A stretch of 64,000 bases of DNA from Herbaspirillum sp. LeCh32-8. GTDB lineage: Bacteria > Pseudomonadota > Gammaproteobacteria > Burkholderiales > Burkholderiaceae_D. A model generated the notes under the pieces. It was not told the DNA's origin, did not search any database, and saw nothing but the letters and a program-made list of their open reading frames with translations. Positions 37,116 through 47,265 of this stretch are shown in pieces. The DNA is taken from the NCBI RefSeq assembly GCF_017814915.1, contig NZ_JAGIPZ010000001.1, positions 265,892 to 329,891 of the forward strand, read 5' to 3'. Both the position numbers and the translations under genes were made by a program. Each line of letters begins with the position of its first letter. The stretch's first letter is position 1.

Positions 37116-37124
37116 GGGGGCATC

Positions 37125-38072
37125 GTGTCGCTTTCCAACGCACCCATTTCCACGCCGGACAATAGTGGCGCGCCGCTGCCGCCGCCCGACCCGTCCGCCG
37201 TGGCGGCCGCTGCCGGCCACAAGATCCGCACCCCGTGGCGCGAGTTCTGGCGCAAGTTCAAGCGCCAGCACCTGGCCATGTACGCCGGCGGCTTCGTGAT
37301 CCTGCTGATCCTGATCGCCATCTTCGCGCCGCTGATCGTGCCGTTCGATCCGGAAAACTTCTTCGACTATGACGCGCTCAATTCGCCGCCGACCTGGGTG
37401 CACTGGTTCGGCGTGGATTCGCTGGGGCGCGACATCTTCAGCCGCATCCTGGCCGGCACCCGCATCTCGCTGGCCTCGGGCTTCCTGTCGGTGGCCATCG
37501 GCGCGGTGATCGGCACCGTGTTCGGCCTGCTGGCGGGCTACTACGAAGGCTGGTGGGATCGCATCACCATGCGCATCTGCGACGTGCTGTTCGCTTTTCC
37601 CGGCATCCTGCTGGCCATCGGCATCGTGGCCATCCTGGGCGGCGGCATGTTGAACGTGATCATCTCGGTGTCGGTGTTCAGCATCCCGGCCTTTGCCCGC
37701 CTGGTGCGCGGCAACACGCTGCAGCTGAAGAACCTGACCTACATCGAAGCCACGCGCAGCATCGGCGCCTCCGACATGACCATCATGTGGCGTCATATCT
37801 TCCCGGGTACCGTGTCGGCCATCGTGGTGTACTTCACCATGCGCATCGGCACCTCGATCATCACCGCCGCGGGCCTGTCCTTCCTCGGCCTGGGCGCGCA
37901 GTCGCCCACGCCCGAGTGGGGGCTGATGCTCAATGAAGCGCGCGCCGACATGATGACCTCGCCGCACATCGCGCTGTTCCCCAGCATCGCCATCTTCCTG
38001 ACCGTGCTGGCCTTCAACCTGCTGGGCGACGGCCTGCGCGACGCGCTCGATCCCAAGATCGACCAGCGCTGA
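37125..38072 (+). CDS. gsiD: Peptide ABC transporter permease, DppC/GsiD type
   Basis: This 315-residue permease has a long polar N-terminus (about 45 residues), the OppC_N segment [16 protein letters not shown], then [19 protein letters not shown] and the EAA loop [19 protein letters not shown]. It starts with GTG. Its stop overlaps the next start by one base (TGATG), so the aminopeptidase gene is translationally coupled. Confidence 0.92.
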   Translation: MSLSNAPISTPDNSGAPLPPPDPSAVAAAAGHKIRTPWREFWRKFKRQHLAMYAGGFVILLILIAIFAPLIVPFDPENFFDYDALNSPPTWVHWFGVDSLGRDIFSRILAGTRISLASGFLSVAIGAVIGTVFGLLAGYYEGWWDRITMRICDVLFAFPGILLAIGIVAILGGGMLNVIISVSVFSIPAFARLVRGNTLQLKNLTYIEATRSIGASDMTIMWRHIFPGTVSAIVVYFTMRIGTSIITAAGLSFLGLGAQSPTPEWGLMLNEARADMMTSPHIALFPSIAIFLTVLAFNLLGDGLRDALDPKIDQR

Positions 38073-39118
38073 TGCCGCAGATGCCCGACATTCCCCACAT
38101 CGGCCGGCTCGCCGCCGGTCCGCGCGGCAGCATCGCCGACGTGGCCGGCGTGACGGTGGGCCATTGCACGCTGGATGACGGGCCGGTGCAAACCGGCGTG
38201 ACCGTGGTGGTGCCGCATGCCGGCAACCTGTTCACGCACAAGCTGCCGGCAGCCGTGGCCGTCATCAACGGCTTCGGCAAGAGCGCCGGGCTGGTGCAGA
38301 TCGAGGAGCTGGGCACGCTGGAAACGCCGATCGCGCTGACCAATACCTTCTCGGTCGGGGCCGTCGTCACCGCCCAGATCCGCCATGCGCTGAAAGCCAC
38401 ACCCGAGATCGGCCGCAGCCTGCCTACCGTCAACGCGGTGGTGATGGAATGCAATGACGGCTACCTGAACGACCTGCATGCCTTCGCCGTGGGCGAGGCG
38501 CATTTCGACGCGGCATTGGCCGCAGCTACCACCGATGTCGCCCAGGGCGCGGTCGGGGCGGGGCGCGGCATGTCCAGTTTCGGCCTGAAGGGCGGGATCG
38601 GCAGCGCCTCGCGCAAGGCGCCGGTCGGCAGCGGCGGCAGCGAATTCACCGTGGGCGCGCTGGTGTTGTCGAACTTCGGCAAGTTGCCTGAACTGATCTT
38701 GAATGGTCACCCATTGGGCCGCGAGCTGGCCGCCGAAGAGAGCCCCGACGCCGCGCCCGAGAAGGGCTCCATCATCATGCTGCTGGCCACCGATGCGCCG
38801 CTGGACGCGCGCCAGTTGAAACGCCTGGCCACCCGCGCCGGCGCCGGCCTGGCGCGCACCGGTTCGGCCTACGGCCACGGCAGCGGCGACATTGCACTGG
38901 CATTTTCCACCGCCCAGCAGATCGAGGCGGGCAGCGACTGCGTGCATGCCGCGCTGCTGGCCGACCACCTGCTGGATCCCTTGTTCCATGCCGCCGCCGA
39001 CAGCGTCGAGCAGGCCATCGTCAATGCGCTGTTCGCCGCCGACACCGTGCACGGCCGCGACGGCCACGTGCGCCTGGGCCTGCGCCAGCGGCTGGCTTCC
39101 CGCGAGATATCTTCATGA
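38072..39118 (+). CDS. dmpA: P1 family aminopeptidase (DmpA/BapA type)
   Basis: This 348-residue Ntn-like hydrolase of family S58/P1 shows the blocks DVAGVTVGHCTLDD, NTFSVGAV, CNDGYLNDL and GLKGGIGSASR. The self-cleavage site Gly232-Ser233 lies before SIIMLLATDAPL; the freed Ser is the nucleophile. DmpA releases N-terminal L- or D-residues, and BapA cleaves beta-peptides. Coupling to gsiD and overlap with the dppA-type gene suggest that it degrades imported peptides. No signal peptide is seen, so it acts in the cytoplasm. Confidence 0.88.
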   Translation: MPQMPDIPHIGRLAAGPRGSIADVAGVTVGHCTLDDGPVQTGVTVVVPHAGNLFTHKLPAAVAVINGFGKSAGLVQIEELGTLETPIALTNTFSVGAVVTAQIRHALKATPEIGRSLPTVNAVVMECNDGYLNDLHAFAVGEAHFDAALAAATTDVAQGAVGAGRGMSSFGLKGGIGSASRKAPVGSGGSEFTVGALVLSNFGKLPELILNGHPLGRELAAEESPDAAPEKGSIIMLLATDAPLDARQLKRLATRAGAGLARTGSAYGHGSGDIALAFSTAQQIEAGSDCVHAALLADHLLDPLFHAAADSVEQAIVNALFAADTVHGRDGHVRLGLRQRLASREISS

Positions 39119-39963
39119 GCCCAAGCACACGCGCCAATATTTTGGTATCGGTCGACATCGAAGGCGTCGCCGGCGTCTTCCATCCCGAACAGACCCGCGC
39201 CGGCAACGGCGAGTACGAACGCGCCCGGCGCTGGATGACCGAGGAGGCCAATGCCGTCATCCGCGGCGCGCTGGCCGCCGGCGCCACCGCCATCAAGGTC
39301 AACGATTCGCACGGCGGTTTCCGCAACCTCTTGCCAGACCTGCTGCATCCGCAGGCGCGCATGGTGCTGGGCAAGCCGCGCGTGCTGGGCATGATGGGCG
39401 GAGTGGATCACGACATCGACGCCGTGATGCTGGTGGGTTACCACTCGCGCGCGCAGGGGCGCGGCATCCTGGCGCACACCACCAACAGCTTCGCCTTCGC
39501 CCGCGTCTGGCTGGGCGGGCAGGAGCTGGGCGAGGCCGGGCTCTACGGCGCGCTGGCCGGCGAGCATGGCGTGCCGGTGATCTTCGGCAGCGGCGACGAC
39601 GCCTTCATCGAGGAAAACCAGCCGCTCTATCCGCACGCGGTGTTCGCCGAAACCAAGAAAGCCTACGGCGCCAACAGCGGCGACTCGCTCACGCCGCAGG
39701 CTTCCTGCGCATTGCTGGAAGAGCGTTCCCGCCAGGCTGTCGCCGCGTTCGTGGCGCAGCCGCAGTCAATGCCGCTGCTGCGCATGGCCGGCCCGCTGCG
39801 CTGCCGCCTGCAGGCGCAGACGGTGGCGTTGGCCGACCTGTTCAGCCAGCTGCCCATCCTGGAGCGCGCCGACAATGTCACGGTGGAGTTCGACGCGCCC
39901 ACGGCAGAGTATGCGGTGCGGGTGCTCAACAGCCTGTCGGCGATGTCGGCCATGCTGCGCTGA
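39115..39963 (+). CDS. dppA: M55 family D-aminopeptidase (DppA-like)
   Basis: This 282-residue zinc aminopeptidase has the DppA metal ligands: Asp14 and Glu16 in SVDIEG, His66 in KVNDSHGG, His110 in MLVGYHS, and a downstream Glu near residue 140. B. subtilis DppA removes N-terminal D-Ala from D-Ala-D-Ala or D-Ala-Gly-Gly. Overlap with the dmpA-type stop (ATGA) ends the operon. With iaaA and dmpA it gives three peptidases for unusual bonds (isoaspartyl, beta or D), which hints that the importer handles modified or wall-derived peptides. Confidence 0.85.
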   Translation: MSPSTRANILVSVDIEGVAGVFHPEQTRAGNGEYERARRWMTEEANAVIRGALAAGATAIKVNDSHGGFRNLLPDLLHPQARMVLGKPRVLGMMGGVDHDIDAVMLVGYHSRAQGRGILAHTTNSFAFARVWLGGQELGEAGLYGALAGEHGVPVIFGSGDDAFIEENQPLYPHAVFAETKKAYGANSGDSLTPQASCALLEERSRQAVAAFVAQPQSMPLLRMAGPLRCRLQAQTVALADLFSQLPILERADNVTVEFDAPTAEYAVRVLNSLSAMSAMLR

Positions 39964-39999
39964 GCGCCGTCGCGCTTTTTCTCTTTCCTTGCTTTACGC

Positions 40000-40021
40000 C
40001 ATGCGCTCAGTCGAGCGCATG
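40000..40021. repeat. Inverted repeat after dppA
   Basis: Perfect 9-bp arms CATGCGCTC and GAGCGCATG around AGTC, 37 bases past the dppA stop. It may end or stabilise the gsi operon transcript, but no T run follows. Confidence 0.5.
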
Positions 40022-40178
40022 CGCTTCCACATCCGGCCCCAGCTTGCCGCGTTCCAGCGTCAGGTCAGGTTGTCGGTCAGTCAGCCGCCCAAGGCGGGGC
40101 CGGGGATGGGGCCGATCCTCACCGCCATTGTCTGTACATGCTTGCGGTGCCTATTGGTGACATGAGTTCTCGCATCGC

Positions 40179-40213
40179 GGCCTGTTCGGCGCCAGCGTTG
40201 CGCCGAACAGGCC
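40179..40213. repeat. Long perfect inverted repeat near the marR 3' end
   Basis: Perfect 14-bp arms (40179-40192 with 40200-40213) and a seven-base loop. There is no T tract on either strand, so it is not a standard terminator, though it sits between two convergent units and may work as one. Confidence 0.6.
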
Positions 40214-40242
40214 CTGCAGCAGGCGCGCAAGTACGATTCCGA

Positions 40243-40737
40243 TCAGCCGTCGAGCTGTTGCAGCAGCTTGCGCAGCAGGCCTTCGAACTGGCTCATTTCC
40301 TCCGCGCTGAAGGCCGACCACAGGTCGCGGTACTGCTTGCGGCGCGCGGGGTGGTGCTCCTCGACGAAGGCCGTTCCCTTGGACGTGAGCTGCAGATGCA
40401 CCTCGCGGCGGTCGGCGGTGCCGGCGATGCGCTTGACGAAGCCTTTCTTGTCCAGCTCATCGGCGATGCGCGAGCAGTGGGTGCGCGAGGTGAGGATATA
40501 GGTGGCCAGTTCGGAGGGCAGCATGCGGCCTTCCGGCTGGCTGTAGAGCACCACCAGCGAGGTCCAGGTGGTGTAGTTCAGGCCATGCTCCTTGAGCGCG
40601 GCATCGAAGTGCACGCCCAGGTTGGATCCCAGGTGCATCAGCAGGCGCGTGAGCACGGCTTCGCGCACCGGGGAACGAGAGAAGCTCTTCGAGATCGATT
40701 TGATCGCCGATTCGTAAGGGGAAAAGCTGTCGTTCAT
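40243..40737 (-). CDS. MarR family transcriptional regulator
   Basis: This 164-residue protein has a MarR winged helix at about 35-130: YTTWTSLVVLYSQPEGRMLP, recognition helix region TYILTSRTHCSRIADEL, and wing KRIAGTADRREVHLQLT. I use the ATG at 40737 (MNDSFSPYES); the frame is open to 40839 but enters a REP-like repeat. No adjacent divergent gene is an obvious target. The ligand is unknown. Confidence 0.85.
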   Translation of the reverse strand: MNDSFSPYESAIKSISKSFSRSPVREAVLTRLLMHLGSNLGVHFDAALKEHGLNYTTWTSLVVLYSQPEGRMLPSELATYILTSRTHCSRIADELDKKGFVKRIAGTADRREVHLQLTSKGTAFVEEHHPARRKQYRDLWSAFSAEEMSQFEGLLRKLLQQLDG

Positions 40738-40832
40738 GGCCGGCCTTTGGGTGAAGCGGAGATGATAACCTATGTTACTAATTCTTGCCGGGCGGCGATT
40801 GTTGATTGTGCGGACGATCCCGGTGCGCGATG

Positions 40833-40865
40833 ACGACACTGGGTTCCTGCGTTCGCAGGAACGAC
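40833..40865 (-). repeat. REP-like palindromic repeat, copy 3
   Basis: Contains the hairpin TTCCTGC-GTTC-GCAGGAA flanked by ACGAC-type ends; it is related to copies 1, 2 and 4 and inverted with respect to copy 4. Confidence 0.8.
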
Positions 40866-40912
40866 AGGCAAAGGATGGCCTTGAACAGGCGAAGGTTGAT
40901 TTTCTCCTCCGT

Positions 40913-40946
40913 GTCGTCCCTGCGAAAGCAGGGACCCAGCGTCGTT
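40913..40946 (+). repeat. REP-like palindromic repeat, copy 4
   Basis: A 34-base unit beginning GTCGTCCCTGCGAAAGCAGG and ending CCCAGCGTCGTT. With copy 3 it forms a second inverted pair, between marR and panE. Confidence 0.85.
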
Positions 40947-40974
40947 CAACAACCGCCGATACGAAACCGGCGCC

Positions 40975-41874
40975 TCATTGCCCAGCCTGCTTCGCCTCCA
41001 TCAGCTTGACCAGCGTATGCATGGTCAGGTTGACCGGCGTGGCCACGCCCAGGGCCTGGCCGCGTCGCACGATGAAGCCGTTCAGGTGGTCGATTTCGCT
41101 GGTCTTGCCGCGCGCCAGGTCCTGGGCGGTGGACGAATATTGCGTAGGCATGGTCTCGGCGATGCGGCGTACCGCGGCGTCCACGTCGCCGGGCAGGGTG
41201 ACGCCGTCGGCCGCGGCCACGGCGCGGCATTCTGTCACCAGCTGGGCGATGACGCCGGCCACGCCGGGGCCTTGTACGATCTTCCCGTAGGGCAGCTGGG
41301 TCACGGCCGACAGCGCGTTGTAGGCGCAGTTGAGGATGAGCTTGACCCACAGCGCGCCGCGCACGTTGTCCGAAATCTCGGTGGGCACGCCGGCGGCGAT
41401 CAGCGCCTCGGCGGCTTCCTTGCTGCGCGGCGAGGGCTCGATTACCAGTTCGCCGCGTCCATGGTGCTTCACGTGCCCGGGGCCGGCCATCTCGGTGGCG
41501 ACGTAGACCACGGCCGCGGCCACCGGCTGCGGGATCACGCTGCGCAGGCGGTCGGCGTTGTCGGTGCCGTTTTGCAGCGTCAGCACCAGCGTGTCGGGAT
41601 CAAGATATTCGCGCAGCTGGGCGCCGGCGATTTCAGTGTCTGTGGACTTGACGCAGAACAGCACCAGGTCGGCGCCCCGGGCGATGGCGGCGTCCGTGCC
41701 GGCCTTGACCGGCATGATCTCGTCGAAGCTCTGCGCTTGCAGCCGCAGGCCGATCTGGTTGAAGGCGTCGACGTGTTGTCGGCGGCCCACCAGCACCACC
41801 TCATGCCCGGCGCGCGCCAGCATGCCGCCGTAATAGCAGCCCACTGCGCCTGCGCCCATCACCGCGACTTTCAT
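40975..41874 (-). CDS. panE: 2-dehydropantoate 2-reductase family protein
   Basis: This 299-residue NADPH-dependent reductase has the Rossmann loop GAGAVGCYYGG at residues 7-17, the catalytic-Lys helix NVRGALWVKLILNCAYNALS, and the C-terminal ApbA_C helical domain with SSTAQDLARGKTSEIDHLNG. PanE makes pantoate for coenzyme A, but paralogues in catabolic regions reduce other 2-oxo acids. It lies 70 bases after gntR at the end of the second peptide operon, so a catabolic role is also possible. The ATG at 41874 is chosen because it starts the Rossmann fold directly. Confidence 0.8.
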   Translation of the reverse strand: MKVAVMGAGAVGCYYGGMLARAGHEVVLVGRRQHVDAFNQIGLRLQAQSFDEIMPVKAGTDAAIARGADLVLFCVKSTDTEIAGAQLREYLDPDTLVLTLQNGTDNADRLRSVIPQPVAAAVVYVATEMAGPGHVKHHGRGELVIEPSPRSKEAAEALIAAGVPTEISDNVRGALWVKLILNCAYNALSAVTQLPYGKIVQGPGVAGVIAQLVTECRAVAAADGVTLPGDVDAAVRRIAETMPTQYSSTAQDLARGKTSEIDHLNGFIVRRGQALGVATPVNLTMHTLVKLMEAKQAGQ

Positions 41875-41943
41875 TGCCGTATCTCCCTGAACTCTGCGAA
41901 AGGGCCAGCCTAACACAGCGCCCGGCTGCCTTCAGGCGGCGTA

Positions 41944-42756
41944 TCAGAACTGCCGGCGCACGCGCACCGACACATACGCCGGCGGTTTGGTGGTCGAGGT
42001 GGCGCGCGCGCTGTGCAGGCGGTGCAGGGTGATCTGGTTGACTTCGGCATGACTGCCGTCGATGTGTTCACCCATGCGGCGCATGGCGTCGTCTACGTCG
42101 CCGGCGGCGATGCAGTCGAGGATGGCGGCATGTTCCTCGTAGGTCGAGTGCAGGCAGTCGCCGTAGAGGAAGTCCAGGCGGCGCACGATGCGGATGCGGT
42201 CGGTCAGGCGGTCGAAGGTGTCGGCCATTTCCTGGTTGCCGGCCGCGCGCACCAGCGTCTGGTGGAACACCTCGTCCAGCTGCGCGGCACGGGGACCGTC
42301 CGGTTCGCGCGCAGCGGCCGGCACGCACCAGGTCGCGCGCAGCGCGTCGACGGCGGACAGGTCCAGCGGCTGCGCCGCATCGCGCGCGCACAGCCGGCGC
42401 ACGGCGTGGGTCTCGATCAGCTTGCGCATTTCGTACAGGTCGGCGAAGCGCTTGAAATCGATCGGCACCACCTCCCAGCCGCCGCGCACATAGCCCTGCA
42501 TCAGGCCGTCGCCCTGCAGCCGTTGCAGCGCCTGCCGCACCGGCGTGCGCGAGACCTTGAAGAAGGCGGCGATCTCGGTCTCGGTGATCTGGTCGCCGGG
42601 CAGCAGGCGCATGTCGAAGATGTCTTCACGCAGGCGCGCGTAGACATACTCCGGCAGCGAACCGTTGCGCGCCTCGCTGTCACCGGGGGCGGCGGCGGAT
42701 TGAGCAGCAGATTCGGCGGCAGGCTCAGGCGGCGGGGGAGCGGCGACGCTTTTCAC
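41944..42756 (-). CDS. GntR family regulator, FadR (FCD) subgroup
   Basis: This 270-residue protein has a polar Ala/Pro-rich N-terminus (residues 1-28), a GntR winged helix at about 32-100 (FKVSRTPVRQALQRLQGDGL), and an FCD helical ligand-binding domain at about 110-245. It starts with GTG. It is the seventh gene of the SBP-dppBCDF-ggt unit, 12 bases after ggt, so it most likely regulates this operon from within. The palindrome at 49874 is a plausible operator. Confidence 0.85.
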   Translation of the reverse strand: MKSVAAPPPPEPAAESAAQSAAAPGDSEARNGSLPEYVYARLREDIFDMRLLPGDQITETEIAAFFKVSRTPVRQALQRLQGDGLMQGYVRGGWEVVPIDFKRFADLYEMRKLIETHAVRRLCARDAAQPLDLSAVDALRATWCVPAAAREPDGPRAAQLDEVFHQTLVRAAGNQEMADTFDRLTDRIRIVRRLDFLYGDCLHSTYEEHAAILDCIAAGDVDDAMRRMGEHIDGSHAEVNQITLHRLHSARATSTTKPPAYVSVRVRRQF

Positions 42757-42768
42757 GATGGGGCGTCC

Positions 42769-44388
42769 TTACCAGGCGGCCACGCAGCCGTCGGTGCGCG
42801 GCTCGGTGCCGCCGCACAGCACGCCGGCATCGTTGCGCCAGATGATTTGGCCGCGGCCGAAACCGAGCTGATTGCCGGACCACGATACCTCATGACCCAG
42901 GCCGGCCAGGCCGCGGAACAGGTGTTCGGCGGTGGTGTGCTCGATGGATACCTTGTTGCCTTTCTCCCATTCCCAGCGCGGCGCGTCCAGCGAGGCCTGC
43001 GGGTTGAGGCCGAAGTCCACCGTATTCATCACCATCTGCACGTGGCCCTGCGGCTGCATGAAGCCGCCCATCACGCCGAAGGGCCCCACCGGCTGACCGT
43101 CGCGGCTCATGAAGCCGGGGATGATGGTGTGGTAGGGACGCTTGCCCGGGGCCAGCACGTTGGGATGGCCGGCTTCCAGCGTGAAGTTGTTGCCGCGGTT
43201 GTGCAGGGCGATGCCGTTGCCGGGCACCACCAGGCCGGAGCCGAAGCCCATGTAGTTGCTCTGGATGAAGGACACCATGTTGCCCTCGGCGTCGGCGGTG
43301 CACAGATAGACCGTGCCGCCGCGCGACGGGTCGCCCGCCACCGGCAGCGTGGCGCGCTGGCCGATCAGCTTGCGGCGCTCGTCGGCGTAGGCGTCCGACA
43401 GCAGCTGTTCCACTGTCACCTTCATGTGCGCCGGGTCGGCGATGTGCGCCAGGCCGTCGGCATAGGCCAGCTTGATGGCTTCGATCTGGCGATGGTAAGT
43501 GGCCAGGGTGTCGCGCTCGGAGAAGTCGTAGGCCTTGAGCAGGTTCAGCGCCATCAGCGCCACCATGCCGTGGCCATTGGGCGGAATCTCCCAGACGTCG
43601 TAGCCGCGGTAGTTCACGCCGATCGGGTCGACCCACTCGGGCTGGTACTCGGCCAGGTCGGACAGCTCCATGCAGCCGCCGGCCTGGCGGATAAAGGCGG
43701 CGGTCTTCTCGGCCAGGGCGCCGCGATAGAAGCTCTCGGCATTGTCGGCGGCGATTGCCGCCAGCGTGGCGGCATGGCCGGCCGAGCGCCACAGCTCGCC
43801 GGCGTTGGGGGCGCGGCCGTCGATGGAGAAGGTATCGAACCAGGATTGGAAATGCGCGTCCTTGAACTCGCGCCTGAAGTTCTTGTGCGCCACCTGCCAG
43901 GCATGCGCCACCACCGGCGAGATCGGGAAACCGTCCTGCGCCAGCGCGACCGCGCCGGCCATCGACTGCGTCAACGGCAGCTTGCCGAAGCGCTTGGCCA
44001 TGGCGGCCCAGGCGCTCGGGGTGCCGGGTACGGTTACCGGCAGGGCGCCGTACTTCGGCACGTCCTTGTGGCCGGCGGCGATCAGCTGTTCGGCCGAGAT
44101 GGCCTTGGGCGAGGGGCCGCTGGCGTTCAGGCCGTGCAGTTTTCCGCCGTGCCAGATCAGCGCGAAGGCATCGCCGCCGATGCCGTTGGCGGTCGGCTCC
44201 ACCACGGTCAGCGCGGCGGCCGCGGCGATTGCCGCATCGATGGCGTTGCCGCCTTTTTGCAGTACCTCAAGGCCTGCTTGCGCTGCCAGCGGTTGCGAGG
44301 TGGCGACCATGCCGCGGCGCGCGTAGACGGCGCTGCGGCGGGACATGTAGGGATGGTGGTTACTGTCGAATTGGGGGAAGGCGGGCAT
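42769..44388 (-). CDS. ggt: Gamma-glutamyltransferase family protein
   Basis: This is a 539-residue Ntn hydrolase of the GGT/YwrD type. The N-terminal part has AAQAGLEVLQKGGNAIDAAI and PTANGIGGDAF. The self-cleaving Thr is in SRGGTVYLCTADAEG, and the small-subunit segment GVMGGFMQPQGHVQ follows. No signal peptide is seen, so it is likely cytoplasmic, unlike E. coli GGT. It would split gamma-glutamyl bonds of peptides brought in by the adjacent ABC transporter. The ATG at 44388 is preferred to a long Arg-rich upstream extension. Confidence 0.88.
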   Translation of the reverse strand: MPAFPQFDSNHHPYMSRRSAVYARRGMVATSQPLAAQAGLEVLQKGGNAIDAAIAAAAALTVVEPTANGIGGDAFALIWHGGKLHGLNASGPSPKAISAEQLIAAGHKDVPKYGALPVTVPGTPSAWAAMAKRFGKLPLTQSMAGAVALAQDGFPISPVVAHAWQVAHKNFRREFKDAHFQSWFDTFSIDGRAPNAGELWRSAGHAATLAAIAADNAESFYRGALAEKTAAFIRQAGGCMELSDLAEYQPEWVDPIGVNYRGYDVWEIPPNGHGMVALMALNLLKAYDFSERDTLATYHRQIEAIKLAYADGLAHIADPAHMKVTVEQLLSDAYADERRKLIGQRATLPVAGDPSRGGTVYLCTADAEGNMVSFIQSNYMGFGSGLVVPGNGIALHNRGNNFTLEAGHPNVLAPGKRPYHTIIPGFMSRDGQPVGPFGVMGGFMQPQGHVQMVMNTVDFGLNPQASLDAPRWEWEKGNKVSIEHTTAEHLFRGLAGLGHEVSWSGNQLGFGRGQIIWRNDAGVLCGGTEPRTDGCVAAW

Positions 44389-44423
44389 GGATGTCTCTCT
44401 TGGCGCTAAGGGTGGCGGATATT

Positions 44424-45374
44424 TTAGCGATACAGGTGGCAGGCCACAGTCTGGCCGTTGCCGACCTTGATCGCGGCGGGCGCTTCGGTCTTGCAGACTT
44501 CCATGCAGGACGGGCAGCGCGGATGGAAATGGCAACCCGACGGCGGCGCCGCCGGGTTGGGGATGCTTCCCTGCAGCACGATGCGCTCGCGCTTCTCGTT
44601 GGGATGCTCGCGCGGGATGGCCGAGAGCAGGGCGCGGGTATAAGGATGGCAGGGGTTGGCGTAGATCTGCTCGCGCGTGCCCAGCTCCACCATGCGGCCC
44701 AGGTACATCACGCCGATGGTGTCGCTGACGTGGCGTATCACCGCCAGGTCGTGCGAGACAAACAGGTAGGTCAGGCCCAGCTCCTGTTGCAGCTCCTTGA
44801 GCAGGTTGAGGATCTGCGCCTGGATCGACACGTCCAGCGCCGACACCGCCTCGTCGGCCACCACCAGCTTGGGCCGGGTGATGATGGCGCGGGCGATGCC
44901 CACGCGCTGGCGCTGGCCGCCGGAGAACTCGTGCGGATGGCGCGTCGCGTAGGACGGGTTCAGGCCCACCATGTCCAGCGCCTCGGCCACCATGCGGCGG
45001 CGGGTGGCGCGATCATGCAGCTGGTGCACGATCAGCGGCTCCTCCAGCACTTCGCCGATGGTCATGCGCGGGTTGAGCGAGGCATAGGGATCCTGGAACA
45101 CCATCTGCATGTGGCGGCGCATGGCGCGCAGCTGGCCGGCGGGCAGGATGGTGAGTTCGCGGCCCATGAAGCGCACGCTGCCGGCGCTGGGCTCGATCAG
45201 GCGCAGCACGCTGCGCCCCGTGGTGGACTTGCCGCAGCCGGACTCGCCGACCAGGCCCAGGGTCTGGCCTTCGGCGATGGTGAAGGAAACGTCGTCGACC
45301 GCCTTCACCGCGGCGGCGCCGGGCGCGCCGAAGTGCTTCTTCAGGCCGTGGACTTCAAGCAGGGGCATGTTCAT
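44424..45374 (-). CDS. dppF: Peptide ABC transporter ATP-binding protein, DppF/OppF type
   Basis: This 316-residue ABC ATPase has [17 protein letters not shown] and DEAVSALD motifs and the oligopeptide C-terminal domain. That domain ends in a Cys cluster (GCHFHPRCPSCMEVCKTEAP), typical of Opp/Dpp ATPases and able to bind an iron-sulfur cluster. It pairs with the next upstream gene (DppD type), and the two lie 10 bases apart. Confidence 0.9.
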   Translation of the reverse strand: MNMPLLEVHGLKKHFGAPGAAAVKAVDDVSFTIAEGQTLGLVGESGCGKSTTGRSVLRLIEPSAGSVRFMGRELTILPAGQLRAMRRHMQMVFQDPYASLNPRMTIGEVLEEPLIVHQLHDRATRRRMVAEALDMVGLNPSYATRHPHEFSGGQRQRVGIARAIITRPKLVVADEAVSALDVSIQAQILNLLKELQQELGLTYLFVSHDLAVIRHVSDTIGVMYLGRMVELGTREQIYANPCHPYTRALLSAIPREHPNEKRERIVLQGSIPNPAAPPSGCHFHPRCPSCMEVCKTEAPAAIKVGNGQTVACHLYR

Positions 45375-45384
45375 GGTGGGCCTT

Positions 45385-46344
<960 letters not shown>

Positions 46345-46356
46345 GGCGTGACTTCC

Positions 46357-47250
46357 TCAGCGGCTCAGTTTGGGGTCGAACACTTCGCGGATGCCGTCGC
46401 CCAGCAGGTTGAATCCCAGCACCACCAAAAAGATCGCCAGGCCCGGCCACATGGCCAGCATCGGGTTGGTATTGAGGTAGCCCTGGGCGATGTGCAGCAT
46501 CGAGCCCCAGCTCGGGTCTTCCGGGCGCGCGCCCAGGCCGAGGTAGGACAGACCGGCTTCGGCGATGATCGCCGTACCCATGGCGAAGGTGGCCTGGATC
46601 ACCAGCGGCGCCAGCGCATTGGGCAGCACGTAGCGCCACATGATGCGCAGATTGCCGGCGCCGATGGAGCGCGCCGCCATCACGTAGTCAAGGTTGCGGA
46701 TGGTCATGGCCTGGCCGCGCGCCAGCCGCACGAAGGACGACGTGAAGCCGATGCCCACCGCCACCATGGCATTGTAGAAACCGCCGCCCAGGGCTGCGGC
46801 TAGGGCCAGCGCCAGGATCAGCGAGGGGAAGGCCTGCAGCGCGTCGACCACGCGCATCACCACGGCGTCGACCGCGCCGCGGTAATAGCCGCTCACGATG
46901 CCGATGGGCACGCCCAGCGAGAAGGCCAGGCCGACCGAGATCAGCGCCGCCTGCAGCGAGATGCGCGAGCCGTACAGCATGCGCGTGTAGATGTCGCGCC
47001 CGAGGTCGTCGGTGCCCAGCCAGTGGGCGGCGCCCGGGTCGGCCAGAATGTTGGCGTAGTCCTGGTCGAAGATGGGATCGTAGTGCGCCAGCAGCGGCGC
47101 GGCGATCGCCAGCAGGATCAGCACGGCGATGATGGCCGCGCCGAGCACGGCCGGCCGGTTGCCGGCGAAGCGGCGCAACGTGCGAAAGCGCGGCGCGGCC
47201 GGCAGGGCGGCGGGCGCCGGTGCGATGTCGGGAGAGGAGTTGGTCGTCAT
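46357..47250 (-). CDS. dppC: Peptide ABC transporter permease, DppC type
   Basis: This is a 297-residue permease with a proline/alanine-rich N-terminus, the OppC_N segment RRFAGNRPAVLGAA, HWLGTDDLGRDIYTRMLYG, and the EAA loop MAARSIGAGNLRIMWRYVLP. It forms the channel with DppB and lies 12 bases from dppD. Confidence 0.9.
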   Translation of the reverse strand: MTTNSSPDIAPAPAALPAAPRFRTLRRFAGNRPAVLGAAIIAVLILLAIAAPLLAHYDPIFDQDYANILADPGAAHWLGTDDLGRDIYTRMLYGSRISLQAALISVGLAFSLGVPIGIVSGYYRGAVDAVVMRVVDALQAFPSLILALALAAALGGGFYNAMVAVGIGFTSSFVRLARGQAMTIRNLDYVMAARSIGAGNLRIMWRYVLPNALAPLVIQATFAMGTAIIAEAGLSYLGLGARPEDPSWGSMLHIAQGYLNTNPMLAMWPGLAIFLVVLGFNLLGDGIREVFDPKLSR

Positions 47251-47265
47251 GGAATAAGCGCCGGG

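Noticed and set aside
42013-44409. 798-codon open frame antisense to ggt and gntR
   Set aside because: Composition is that of an antisense shadow, and both opposite genes have clear catalytic or DNA-binding motifs.
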